This document shows, in pieces, positions 34,213-41,895 of a stretch of 64,000 bases of DNA. The translations under genes were made by a program, and so were the position numbers. The first letter of the stretch is position 1. Each line of letters opens with the position of its first letter. The stretch spans positions 6,076,001 to 6,140,000 of the forward strand of contig NZ_AP021874.1 of assembly GCF_009688945.1 (NCBI RefSeq), written 5' to 3'. The stretch is from Desulfosarcina alkanivorans (GTDB lineage Bacteria > Desulfobacterota > Desulfobacteria > Desulfobacterales > Desulfosarcinaceae). The notes under the pieces were generated by a model. It ran no database searches, was not told the DNA's origin, and saw only the letters and a program-made list of their open reading frames with translations.

Positions 34213-34992
34213 ATGAACAGGAATTCAACGGATTTGGCCGGCAAAAATGCCATTGTCACCGGCGGGGCGCGGGGAATCGGCGCGGCCGCAGCCCTTGCCC
34301 TGGCCCGGGAAGGCGCCAATATCGTCATCGCGGACCTCATTGATGTTTCTGAGACGGTCGGACAGGTGGAAGCCCTGGGTCGGAAAGCGATCGCCGTGGA
34401 GGCCAATGTCGCGGTTCAGCGTGACGTCCAGAAAATGGTTGACAAGGCCATCGACGCGTTCGGGCATATCGACATTCTGGTCAACAATGCCGGGGTGGTG
34501 CACCGCGACAGCCTTCTGGAAACGTCCGAAGCCACTTGGGACCGGGTGGTCGGCGTTGTCATGAAAGGCACCTTTTTCTGCATTCAGGCCATATACCCCC
34601 ACATGCGCGAGCGCGGATACGGCAAAATCGTCAACGTCAGCTCCATATCCGGAATTATAGGCGGGGCGGTCTCCAAACTGAACGAATCTCCGGAAATGAC
34701 CCGCGGTCGCTCAGGCCCGGCCTACGCGGCGGCAAAGGGCGGCGTGATCACGCTGACACGCTGGATCGCCAAGGATGTGGCCAAAGACGGCATATTTGTC
34801 AACAGCATCGCACCTGGTGCATGCGAAACGGAGATGACCAAGGGGTTCGATTACAACGTGTCCATGTTGCCGATACCGAGAATGGGAACACCGGCAGAGA
34901 TGGCCGAATCCATCGTATTTCTCGCATCCGACGCCTCCAGTTACATCACCGGGCAGGTGCTCAACGTGGACGGGGGGTGGGTTACGGCCTGA
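34213..34992 (+). CDS. Short-chain dehydrogenase/reductase (classical SDR), first copy
   Basis: 259 residues. NAD(P)-binding TGGARGIGAAAALALA, D in VIADLIDVSE (suggesting NAD preference), VNNAGVVHRD, and the catalytic Ser/Tyr/Lys in VNVSSISGIIGG and YAAAKGG. NSIAPGACETEMTKGF and GQVLNVDGGWVTA close the fold. A short insert (about 155-170, SKLNESPEMTRGRS) between the catalytic Ser and Tyr is unusual. ATG 34213 is preferred to GTG 34201 because GGAGG lies between them. It probably oxidises a hydroxy intermediate (hydroxyacyl-CoA or alicyclic alcohol) in the pathway of this cluster. Confidence 0.9.
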   Translation: MNRNSTDLAGKNAIVTGGARGIGAAAALALAREGANIVIADLIDVSETVGQVEALGRKAIAVEANVAVQRDVQKMVDKAIDAFGHIDILVNNAGVVHRDSLLETSEATWDRVVGVVMKGTFFCIQAIYPHMRERGYGKIVNVSSISGIIGGAVSKLNESPEMTRGRSGPAYAAAKGGVITLTRWIAKDVAKDGIFVNSIAPGACETEMTKGFDYNVSMLPIPRMGTPAEMAESIVFLASDASSYITGQVLNVDGGWVTA

Positions 34993-35033
34993 ACCGCTCC
35001 CGGCAGCCCTCCAAGATCACAAGGAGTAGATAA

Positions 35034-36596
35034 ATGAACCTCAGCATGTTACTGACCAAAACCGCACGCCTTTTCCCGGATAAGCCGGCATTCATCCACG
35101 GAGATCGACAGATTTCATATGCTCAATTTGCCGACCGTGTCAATCGGCTGGCCAGTGCGTTGCAGCGGTTAGGCCTCAAACAGGGTGAAAACGTTGTGAT
35201 TCTCCAATACAACTACCCCCAGACCTACGAATCCCTGTTTGCCTGTTTCAAGAGCGGTCTGGGCGCGGTGCCGATCAACTTCAGGCTCCATCCCAAAGAG
35301 TTTGCTTTCATCATCGATCACTCTGAGTCGAGGGCAGTAATCCTTTCATCCGAATTCAATGACGCCATTATGGCGGTACGGGACCGGATCCCCGGTGCCC
35401 GTCATCTGATCACCCTGGACGGCGCCGCCGGCGAGCTTCACGAGTACGAAACCCTGCTGGATGAGGCGGACGACGAATTCACCGATGTGGATGTTTCTCC
35501 CGATGACCTGGCCTGGCTTTTTTACACCTCCGGGACCACCGGCATGCCCAAGGGCGCCATGCTGACCCACCGCAACCTGCTGGCGATGAGCATGAGTTTT
35601 TATGCCGACATCGCACCGGGATTCACTCCTGACGATGTCATCCTCCATGCGGCTCCCCTTTCCCATGGCAGCGGGCTCTATGGTCTGCCAAACATCGGAA
35701 AAGGGGCCACAAGTGTCATTTTGCCTTCCAAATCCTTCGAGCCCGAGCTGGTATTTCAAACCATTGAGAAATACCGGGTCACCAATATGTTTACCGCACC
35801 CACCATGATCAAGATGCTTGTCGATCATCCGGCCGTGGACCGATACGACCTGAGTTCTTTGCGGTCCCTCAATTACGGTGGCGCCCCGATGCTGGTGGAA
35901 GACCTCAAGAAGGCCATCGATAAACTGGGGCCATGCCTGGTGCAACTCTTCGGGCAGGGCGAATCCCCCATGACCATCTCCTACCTGCCCCACTGGGCAC
36001 ACAAGACAGATGGCAGCCCGGAGGAAATCAGCCGCCTCGGATCGGCCGGATTTGCCCGAACTGATGTAGAGGTCAGGATTTTCGATACCGAAGACAACGA
36101 ACTCCCGCCCGGCCGGATCGGAGAAATTGTGACCCGGTCCGACCTCGTGATGAAAGGATACTGGAAAAATCCGGAAATCTCTGCCGCTACCATCAAAAAC
36201 GGATGGCTGCATACCGGGGACGTCGGCTACCTGGATGATAACGGCTACCTGTTCATTATGGACCGCTCCAAGGACATGATTATCAGCGGGGGCGAAAACA
36301 TCTATCCCCGGGAAATAGAGGAAGTCCTGGTACGGCATCCGGCTGTCCGTGAGGTTTCGGTAATCGGTGTGCCGGATGCCAAGTGGGGAGAGGCGATCAA
36401 GGCCGTGATCGCTCTGAACCCGGGAAAGACAGCCTCCGAGCAGGAATTGATCGACTTTTGCCGAGACAACATCGCCAGCTACAAAAAACCCAAATCGGTC
36501 GATTTTGTAGACGAGCTTCCCAAGAGCAACTACGGAAAAATCCTGAAGCGCGAGCTTCGGGAAACCTATTGGCAGGACAGCGATCGAAAAGTGTAG
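35034..36596 (+). CDS. Acyl-CoA synthetase (AMP-forming ANL family)
   Basis: 520 residues. P-loop LFYTSGTTGMPKGAMLTHRN, VQLFGQGESPMTI (A5), GWLHTGDVGYLDDNGYLFIM, DMIISGGENIYPREIEEVL and the catalytic lysine in SNYGKILKRELRE. GGENIYP fits the FadD3-like branch acting on aromatic, branched or cyclic acids. It activates the imported acid (inference from position after DctPQM) with CoA and ATP. AAGGAG at 35020-35025 stands eight bases before the ATG. It is followed directly by a broken dctM fragment, so the transcript has probably been rearranged at its 3' end. Confidence 0.92.
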   Translation: MNLSMLLTKTARLFPDKPAFIHGDRQISYAQFADRVNRLASALQRLGLKQGENVVILQYNYPQTYESLFACFKSGLGAVPINFRLHPKEFAFIIDHSESRAVILSSEFNDAIMAVRDRIPGARHLITLDGAAGELHEYETLLDEADDEFTDVDVSPDDLAWLFYTSGTTGMPKGAMLTHRNLLAMSMSFYADIAPGFTPDDVILHAAPLSHGSGLYGLPNIGKGATSVILPSKSFEPELVFQTIEKYRVTNMFTAPTMIKMLVDHPAVDRYDLSSLRSLNYGGAPMLVEDLKKAIDKLGPCLVQLFGQGESPMTISYLPHWAHKTDGSPEEISRLGSAGFARTDVEVRIFDTEDNELPPGRIGEIVTRSDLVMKGYWKNPEISAATIKNGWLHTGDVGYLDDNGYLFIMDRSKDMIISGGENIYPREIEEVLVRHPAVREVSVIGVPDAKWGEAIKAVIALNPGKTASEQELIDFCRDNIASYKKPKSVDFVDELPKSNYGKILKRELRETYWQDSDRKV

Positions 36597-36635
36597 CCGT
36601 GTCATGACCAACATATCAAGAAAAGGGAGGTCCTT

Positions 36636-37151
36636 TTTTCGACCTATAACACCACCGCCTACATCTTCGGGATTCTGATCGATGCGACCTGTTTCGCGCT
36701 GGTGTTGCGGGGCCTTGGCGGTGACGAACTGGTCGAAAGACTGTTGATGAGCCTTCCGTTCGGAAATTACGGGATTATTGCCTTTATTCTGTTTATTGTC
36801 TTTCTGCTCGGTTTTTTCCTGGACTGGATCGAAATCACGTTGATCGTTCTTCCACTGGTTGCGCCCGTGGCGGCGAGCCTGGATATTGCCGTCAGCGGCT
36901 ACGGGGCAGTAAGCCGGCCGGAAATTGTCTGGTTCATCATACTGGTCGCTGTCACCCTGCAGACATCGTTTTTGACGCCACCGGTCGGTTTCGCCCTGTT
37001 TTATCTGAAGGGAATTGCACCCCCCGGTATCAGTCTGGGCCACATATACAAGGGCGTTGTTCCGTTTATCATCCTTCAGCTTATCAGCCTGTTGGCAATA
37101 ATTCTGTTTCCCCAACTGGTTCTCTGGCTGCCGGCATTTATATACGGGTAA
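36636..37151 (+). pseudogene. dctM remnant: C-terminal part of a second TRAP large permease
   Basis: In-frame sequence from STYNTTAYIFGILIDATCFA through FLLGFFLDWIEITLIVLPLV, LQTSFLTPPVGFALFYLKG and PFIILQLISLLAIILFPQLV to the stop matches the last ~170 residues of a DctM permease of the mannitol/chloroaromatic subgroup. The usual first ~250 residues, including all the early conserved motifs, are missing. The frame runs unbroken back to the stop codon of the acyl-CoA ligase, so the deletion joined the ligase 3' end to the middle of the permease. A start at GTG 36702 is formally possible but would give a partial transporter. It differs from the intact dctM at 32827. Confidence 0.8.
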
Positions 37152-37230
37152 CTTTTCCGGGGCTGAGAAGATGCACGAAATCGTTCAAGAAGAATAAAAC
37201 CCATGGATCCAAGGAATATGGTGTTTTGAC

Positions 37231-37527
37231 ATGAAGGCGATGGTAATTGAAACCCAAGGTGATGCGGGAAAACTCGCCTGGCTGGAGGTTCCGCTCCCGG
37301 ACATCGGCCCCCACGACCTGCTGGTTAAAGTTAAAGCCGCTTCGGTGACGCTGGAGGAAAAAACCGCTATTGTCCGAGGCGTCATAGACGACCTCCTACC
37401 GGGCCTCGCAGACGGCCGGCTGAAGCATGTGGTAGACAAGGTGTTCCCTTTGGAAAAAGCAGTCGAATTGCAGGATTACATGCGGTCCAACCGACAAGTC
37501 GGTAAGATCGTGCTGAAGGTGGACTGA
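37231..37527 (+). pseudogene. Internally deleted medium-chain alcohol/quinone dehydrogenase
   Basis: 98 codons. Residues 1-39 (MKAMVIETQGDAGKLAWLEV, ...GPHDLLVKVKAASV) are the N-terminus of a medium-chain NADPH:quinone oxidoreductase/alcohol dehydrogenase. Residues 42-98 (EEKTAIVRGV..., DKVFPLEKAVELQDYMRSN, GKIVLKVD) are its C-terminus. The middle, about 230 residues holding the catalytic and NAD(P)-binding parts, is absent, and the join kept the frame. A product could be made, but it would have no Rossmann fold. The ribosome site is weak. It follows the dctM remnant by 80 bases, which makes a deletion-prone spot likely. Confidence 0.8.
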
Positions 37528-37627
37528 AATTTTCAAATAGGAAAACCGTTCTTTAAGCCAGGGTGGTGGTGGGCTGCAAACCATCACTTGGCGAAAACCG
37601 GGTTCAATGGAACAAGGGAGATTTTCG

Positions 37628-38074
37628 ATGGATGTCATCGAATCACTGAAGGAGAAGGTTGGCGATACCATGGTCACATCAATCGATCATATCGGCATTG
37701 TCGTCGAGGACCTGGAAGCCAGCATGGCCAGATATCAGACCCTGCTTGGGCTCCACATCAAGGAGGTCGAAGAAGTCAAGGTGGAGGGTGCGTTGCTGCG
37801 GGTGGCCTTTTTACCTGTTGGGGATACCAATATCGAACTGGTCCATACTTCGGCAACCACCGGACTGGCTGCAGATTTTCTGCGTAACCACGGTGAAGGA
37901 ATCCACCACATCGCATTCGCCGTAGAGGATTTGGCCTCAATTTTCGATACCATGCGTGGCCGGGGGGTATCCTTTCTCTGGGATCGGATCATTCCCGGCT
38001 CCCGAGGGTCGCAGGTCGCGTTTTATAAATCAGAGGAATTTAACGGGGTATACATGGAACTGGTCCAGCGGTAA
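37628..38074 (+). CDS. VOC-family protein, methylmalonyl-CoA epimerase-like
   Basis: 148 residues. Two beta-alpha-beta-beta-beta modules. Metal ligands by family pattern: His in SIDHIGIVVEDLE, His in GIHHIAFAVEDL and Glu in GVYMELVQR. LLGLHIKEVEEVKVEGALLR and ELVHTSATTGLAADFLRNHG fit methylmalonyl-CoA/ethylmalonyl-CoA epimerases. The enzyme would invert the 2-carbon of a branched acyl-CoA. ATG 37628 is chosen for AGGGAG at 37613-37618; the upstream ATG 37607 lacks one. It precedes the thiolase by 27 bases and may act on its products or on propionyl-CoA-derived methylmalonyl-CoA. Confidence 0.85.
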   Translation: MDVIESLKEKVGDTMVTSIDHIGIVVEDLEASMARYQTLLGLHIKEVEEVKVEGALLRVAFLPVGDTNIELVHTSATTGLAADFLRNHGEGIHHIAFAVEDLASIFDTMRGRGVSFLWDRIIPGSRGSQVAFYKSEEFNGVYMELVQR

Positions 38075-38101
38075 TCTCATTTAGGACCCGGGAGGTTTGA
38101 A

Positions 38102-39367
38102 ATGCTCAAAAAAAGAAAACTTGCCAGAGGTGTTGCCATTGCAGGTGCCGGCATGTCCAAGTTTGGTATGTTTGGAGATAAGAATTCAAAAGACTTGTTT
38201 GCCGAGGCCTTCAGCGAAATGCTTGCGTCAATAGACAAGGGTGCCGATCCAAATGATATCGATGCACTTTACGTGGGAAATTTTTCCAATGATTATTTTG
38301 TCCACCAGTCACACTGGGGACCCATTGTCTCGGATCTGATTGGTCTGACACCCAAGCCCGCCACCCGGACCGAAGGGGCCTGCGCATCCAGCGCACTGGC
38401 ATTTCGTGAGGGGGTCTTTGCCATTGCCTCCGGCTTTTACGACATCGTTCTGGTCGGCGGCGTGGAAGATATGTCCAAACGGACCACCGAAGAGGTGGCC
38501 GAGGGGCTCGCCCTGGCCACGGTTCCCTACGAAGGTGAGGTCGGGTTTACCTTTCCGGGTGTTTTTGGTGCCCTGGCAACCGCCTATTTTGCCAAATACG
38601 GCGCCAGTCGTGAAGACCTAATGAACATCACCATCAAGAGTCACAATAACGCACCGCTCAATCCCAAGGCCCAGTTTCCCTTCACAATTCGTGAAATTAT
38701 GGAGATGCGCAAAAAGAGTATGACCCGCAAAGGCCTCCCTGTGCCGGACTGGAGCGATGAAAAGGCATTTCTATCCGATCCGTCGGTCAACCCTGCGGTG
38801 GCCTGGCCAATGCACCTGTACGACTGCTGCCCCATCAGTGATGGCGCGAGCTGCATGCTTCTGGTCGCCGAAGACATTGTCAGCAATTTTACCGACGATC
38901 CAATCTACGTGGCCGGTATCGGCCAGGGCAGCGGACGCGGGCTTCATGCCAGTGATTCGCTGACGTCCTTCGAGGCGACGCGATACGCCGCCCGGGAGGC
39001 TTATGGGATGGCCGGACTGGGGCCCGAATCCATACAGTTTGCAGAGGTTCACGACTGCTTTTCCATGGCAGAGCTGGTTCATGTCGAAGACCTGGGTTTT
39101 TTTGAACCCGGCAAGGGATTCAGGGCGATTGCGGAAGGGGCTACGGCCCTGAACGGTCCCGTTCCGATCAACACCTCAGGGGGACTCAAGTGCAAGGGCC
39201 ATCCGGTGGGTGCCACGGGCGTCTCTCAACTCTATGAGGTCTGGACCCAGCTCCGGGGCAAGGCAGGGGATCGCCAGGTTCCCAAAGAGAACCTGCGGGT
39301 GGGAGCGGCACACAACCTGGGCGGTACCGGCGGTACCTGTACGTTCACGATTCTGGAAAGGAGATAG
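38102..39367 (+). CDS. Thiolase of the SCP2-thiolase type
   Basis: 421 residues. Catalytic C94 in RTEGACASSALAFREG, the HDC motif EVHDCFSMAELVHVED (H317) and INTSGGLKCKGHPVGATG (H367) are the SCP2-type thiolase signature. The N-terminus AIAGAGMSKFGMFGDKNSKD and the tail NLGGTGGTCTFTILERR agree. Thiolysis of a 3-oxoacyl-CoA, or the reverse condensation, is the expected reaction. The DUF35 protein starts two bases after its stop; such pairs form obligate complexes, for example the BbsAB benzoylsuccinyl-CoA thiolase of anaerobic toluene degradation. GGGAGG at 38090-38095 gives a strong start. This is probably the final carbon-carbon cleavage step of the cluster. Confidence 0.92.
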   Translation: MLKKRKLARGVAIAGAGMSKFGMFGDKNSKDLFAEAFSEMLASIDKGADPNDIDALYVGNFSNDYFVHQSHWGPIVSDLIGLTPKPATRTEGACASSALAFREGVFAIASGFYDIVLVGGVEDMSKRTTEEVAEGLALATVPYEGEVGFTFPGVFGALATAYFAKYGASREDLMNITIKSHNNAPLNPKAQFPFTIREIMEMRKKSMTRKGLPVPDWSDEKAFLSDPSVNPAVAWPMHLYDCCPISDGASCMLLVAEDIVSNFTDDPIYVAGIGQGSGRGLHASDSLTSFEATRYAAREAYGMAGLGPESIQFAEVHDCFSMAELVHVEDLGFFEPGKGFRAIAEGATALNGPVPINTSGGLKCKGHPVGATGVSQLYEVWTQLRGKAGDRQVPKENLRVGAAHNLGGTGGTCTFTILERR

Positions 39368-39369
39368 CC

Positions 39370-39789
39370 ATGTCACATGACCGGGCCTTCAGCGATATGT
39401 CCTTCCGACAATTTCTATCCGAAGAAAAACTGATGGGTTGCCGGTGTCGCAAGTGCGGTCACCGCTACCTGCCCCCGAAGCCGATCTGTACGCATTGTTT
39501 CAGCCGGGACCTGGAATGGGTCGAGATGCCGGAGACCGGAAAACTGGCCGCCTTTACCTGTATCACCGTCGGTCCGCCGGCGATGAAGCAGGAGGGATAT
39601 GGCCGGAAAAATCCCTATTGCTCAGGGGTGATCGAATTGGCCGAGGGTCTCCGGGTCGATGCCCGCATCCGGGGGCTGGATCCTAAACGTCCTGAACTAA
39701 TTCGTGTCGGGATGCCCATGCGGATCGATTATATCCACCAGGAAAGGGACGGCGGTAAATCAACGGTGCTCGGTTTTCGTCCGGCTTGA
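39370..39789 (+). CDS. DUF35 zinc-ribbon/OB-fold protein, thiolase partner
   Basis: 139 residues. An N-terminal helix is followed by a zinc ribbon with C26-x2-C29 and C40-x2-C43 (CRKCGHRYLPPKPICTHC), and then an OB-fold with GKLAAFTCITVGPPAM and NPYCSGVIELAEGLRVDARI. The family binds acyl-CoA and docks onto SCP2-type thiolases or HMG-CoA synthases as a substrate-channelling subunit. It begins two bases after the thiolase stop, with GGAGAT as a likely ribosome site inside the thiolase 3' end. Confidence 0.93.
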   Translation: MSHDRAFSDMSFRQFLSEEKLMGCRCRKCGHRYLPPKPICTHCFSRDLEWVEMPETGKLAAFTCITVGPPAMKQEGYGRKNPYCSGVIELAEGLRVDARIRGLDPKRPELIRVGMPMRIDYIHQERDGGKSTVLGFRPA

Positions 39790-39822
39790 ACGGATTGGAA
39801 GAACTGCTCATGGGGAATAAAA

Positions 39823-40203
39823 ATGTCAGAACAGCGATATGAAACAGGATTGAAGACCCTTAAAAAAATCACCGCTTCGTCAGGGGCGGCTGTAATTGAT
39901 GGCCTGAAGGATCTCGCCCCCGATTTGGCCGACTGGATAATAAAGTTTTCATACGGGGACGTTTTATCTCGACCCCATATCGATTTAAAGTCACGTCAAC
40001 TTGCCACCGTTGCGGCATTGACCGCCATGGGAACCGCCACGCCCCAGCTTAAGGTCCACATCAAAGGGGCACTGAATGTTGGCTGCAAGCAAGAGGAGAT
40101 TGTCGAAATAATTCTTCAAATGGCTGTATTTGCAGGATTCCCAGCTGCCATTAACGGGATCAATGCTTCGCGGGAAGTTTTTGAAAAAGAAGAATCGCCC
40201 TGA
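39823..40203 (+). CDS. Carboxymuconolactone decarboxylase (CMD) family protein without the CxxC pair
   Basis: 126 residues, all-helical. DLKSRQLATVAALTAMGTAT and QLKVHIKGALNVGCKQEEIV are the PcaC-like CMD core, followed by EIILQMAVFAGFPAAINGI. The redox CxxC of the AhpD branch is absent (a single Cys in NVGCKQEE), so a peroxidase role is unlikely and a lactone decarboxylase- or carbonyl-binding role more so. Its place between the thiolase pair and an SDR suggests a step in the same pathway, perhaps decarboxylation or isomerisation of a cyclic intermediate. That is inference. The ribosome site is weak. Confidence 0.85.
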   Translation: MSEQRYETGLKTLKKITASSGAAVIDGLKDLAPDLADWIIKFSYGDVLSRPHIDLKSRQLATVAALTAMGTATPQLKVHIKGALNVGCKQEEIVEIILQMAVFAGFPAAINGINASREVFEKEESP

Positions 40204-40322
40204 CGGGTTGATTTCGACCAAAAATCCCTCATTTCTGGACGGACACTATCCATCCGATCACCACAGGCTAAATGAACCCTGGGTTATCGGCGCCGCGCAC
40301 TTATACAGGAAGGGGACCGCAA

Positions 40323-41108
40323 ATGTTGAAGATTAAAGATTCTGTCGCCGTTATCACCGGCGGTGCCAGCGGTCTCGGTTTCACTCTTGCCAGGTACTGG
40401 TTGGAGCGGGGCGGTAAAGTGGTAATCGGTGATGTGGACGAATCGGCACTCAAGCAGGCGGCTGAAGAACTCGATGGCGATGTGGTCACGGTGCCATGCA
40501 ACGTGACTCGCGAAAAGGACTGTGCGCTTCTTGCGGAGACTGCCATCCGGAAGTTCGGACAGATCAATCTGGTGGCACCTTTTGCCGGTATCATCGCAGA
40601 TGGTCTTTTGGTCTCGCCGGATCGTGAGACCGGTAAAGTTACGAATAAAATGTCATTGGATCAATTTCAGAAGGTAATTGATATTAATCTGAGCGGCGTT
40701 TTTCTGACGGTTCGCGAATGCAGCGAACGCATGATTAACCATGGTTGTCGGGGCTTGATCTGCCTGGTTTCCTCCACGGGATCTCTGGGAACCGCCGGAC
40801 AGATCAATTATTCCTCAACCAAAGCCGCCATGTCCGTCATGCCCAAGGTCATCACCGCTGAATTTTTCCGGCGGGGGATAGCTGAACGGATCCGCTGTGT
40901 GGCAGTAGCGCCAGGCTACGTTGACACGCCCATGGCAAAGGGCATGAACCAGAAAGCCCTGGAAAAGATTGTCGCTCAGGTCCCCATTGGCCGTCTGGTG
41001 GAACCGGAAGAAGTGGCAATGTTTGTGGGGGATATTTACAAGAACGAAGCCTTGAGCGGTGAAGTCTTTTTTATCCATGGAGGACTGCGTTTAGGTTCCA
41101 AAGGTTAG
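40323..41108 (+). CDS. Short-chain dehydrogenase/reductase, second copy
   Basis: 261 residues. TGGASGLGFTLARYWLERGG, D in VIGDVDESAL, and catalytic Ser/Tyr/Lys in LVSSTGSLGT and YSSTKAAMSV. RCVAVAPGYVDTPMAKGMNQ follows. The usual NNAG is replaced by APFAGI, and a 3-hydroxyacyl-CoA dehydrogenase (type II HADH)-like insert (about 98-112, SPDRETGKVTNKM) precedes helix alpha-E. This fits an NAD-dependent dehydrogenase acting on hydroxyacyl-CoA. ATG 40323 is preferred to the longer frame from 40272, with AGGAAGGGGA upstream. It would supply 3-oxoacyl-CoA to the thiolase of the same operon. Confidence 0.88.
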   Translation: MLKIKDSVAVITGGASGLGFTLARYWLERGGKVVIGDVDESALKQAAEELDGDVVTVPCNVTREKDCALLAETAIRKFGQINLVAPFAGIIADGLLVSPDRETGKVTNKMSLDQFQKVIDINLSGVFLTVRECSERMINHGCRGLICLVSSTGSLGTAGQINYSSTKAAMSVMPKVITAEFFRRGIAERIRCVAVAPGYVDTPMAKGMNQKALEKIVAQVPIGRLVEPEEVAMFVGDIYKNEALSGEVFFIHGGLRLGSKG

Positions 41109-41201
41109 TTCTTTATCGACACATCTGAATTTCAGCCCATATTTTTTCAGGCGATTTAAATTGGAAATAATTTCAAGAGCACAGAATAAGGACGAATCAT
41201 C

Positions 41202-41707
41202 ATGCCAATTAACAGGTTTGGAACCATTCTATTTGCAACCAACTTGGAGGAGAACTGCAGGCTTGCATTTGAACTGGCCGTTTCAATGCTAACTTGGTTT
41301 TGCTACATGTTCTGGAACAAATGCCAGATTATTTGACCGCCCGCCTCAAAGATTTTACAGGTGAAAAACAATGGAACCAAATAATTGAGCAAAATGCCAA
41401 TTCTGCCCGCGAAGTTCTGATCGGCAAAAGATCATCTGCCAGACTCATCAAGGACGCTTTGGACCGGTTCTGTATGGACGCTGGTATGGACGATGTTCTC
41501 GGTGGCTCTCATACCAAAGAAATAGTTGTCGCTGACGGTGAAATCGTCGAAGAGATTCTTTTACAGGCTAAAAAATATCATGCAGATGTAATCGTCATGG
41601 GTGCTAGGAAGGGGTTCCTGTCTGACAGCCGTATCGGTCACTGCATCAAATCCGTCATGAGGCAATGCCATCTCCCCGTCATGGTTGTTCCGCAAGATAT
41701 AAGATGA
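41202..41707 (+). pseudogene. Universal stress protein (UspA family) with a frameshifting deletion
   Basis: ATG 41202 opens with MPINRFGTILFATNLEENCR and ...AFELAVSML, the first strand and helix of a Usp domain, and then runs into TGA at 41334 in its own frame. The rest of the domain (LVLLHVLEQMPDYL from 41294, ... KYHADVIVMGARKGFLSD, CHLPVMVVPQDIR) is in another frame. Comparing the joint with the usual Usp layout, about eight codons between helix alpha-1 and strand beta-2 are missing together with the frame change, so a small deletion is more likely than a one-base sequencing error. A start at TTG 41294 would omit the nucleotide-binding first strand. Confidence 0.75.
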
Positions 41708-41895
41708 CGGCTCCATCTTACGAAAAGAAAAAATAGGCTGAGAATTGTTCGGTGCTGGACATCAGGGTTGTCCTTGAAGTCATCCCGTTGAAACCTGGTT
41801 TATCGATAAGGTTTAAGGGGGGTCTTTCCGCCGGAAATTTTCCCACCAACTTTCCTTTTTTCTGATCATGCCTGGTTGGGAAATGACCGGGCATC

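Noticed and set aside
41202-41707. Programmed ribosomal frameshift in the Usp gene
   Set aside because: No slippery sequence or downstream structure, and about eight codons of the domain are missing at the joint, so a deletion fits better.
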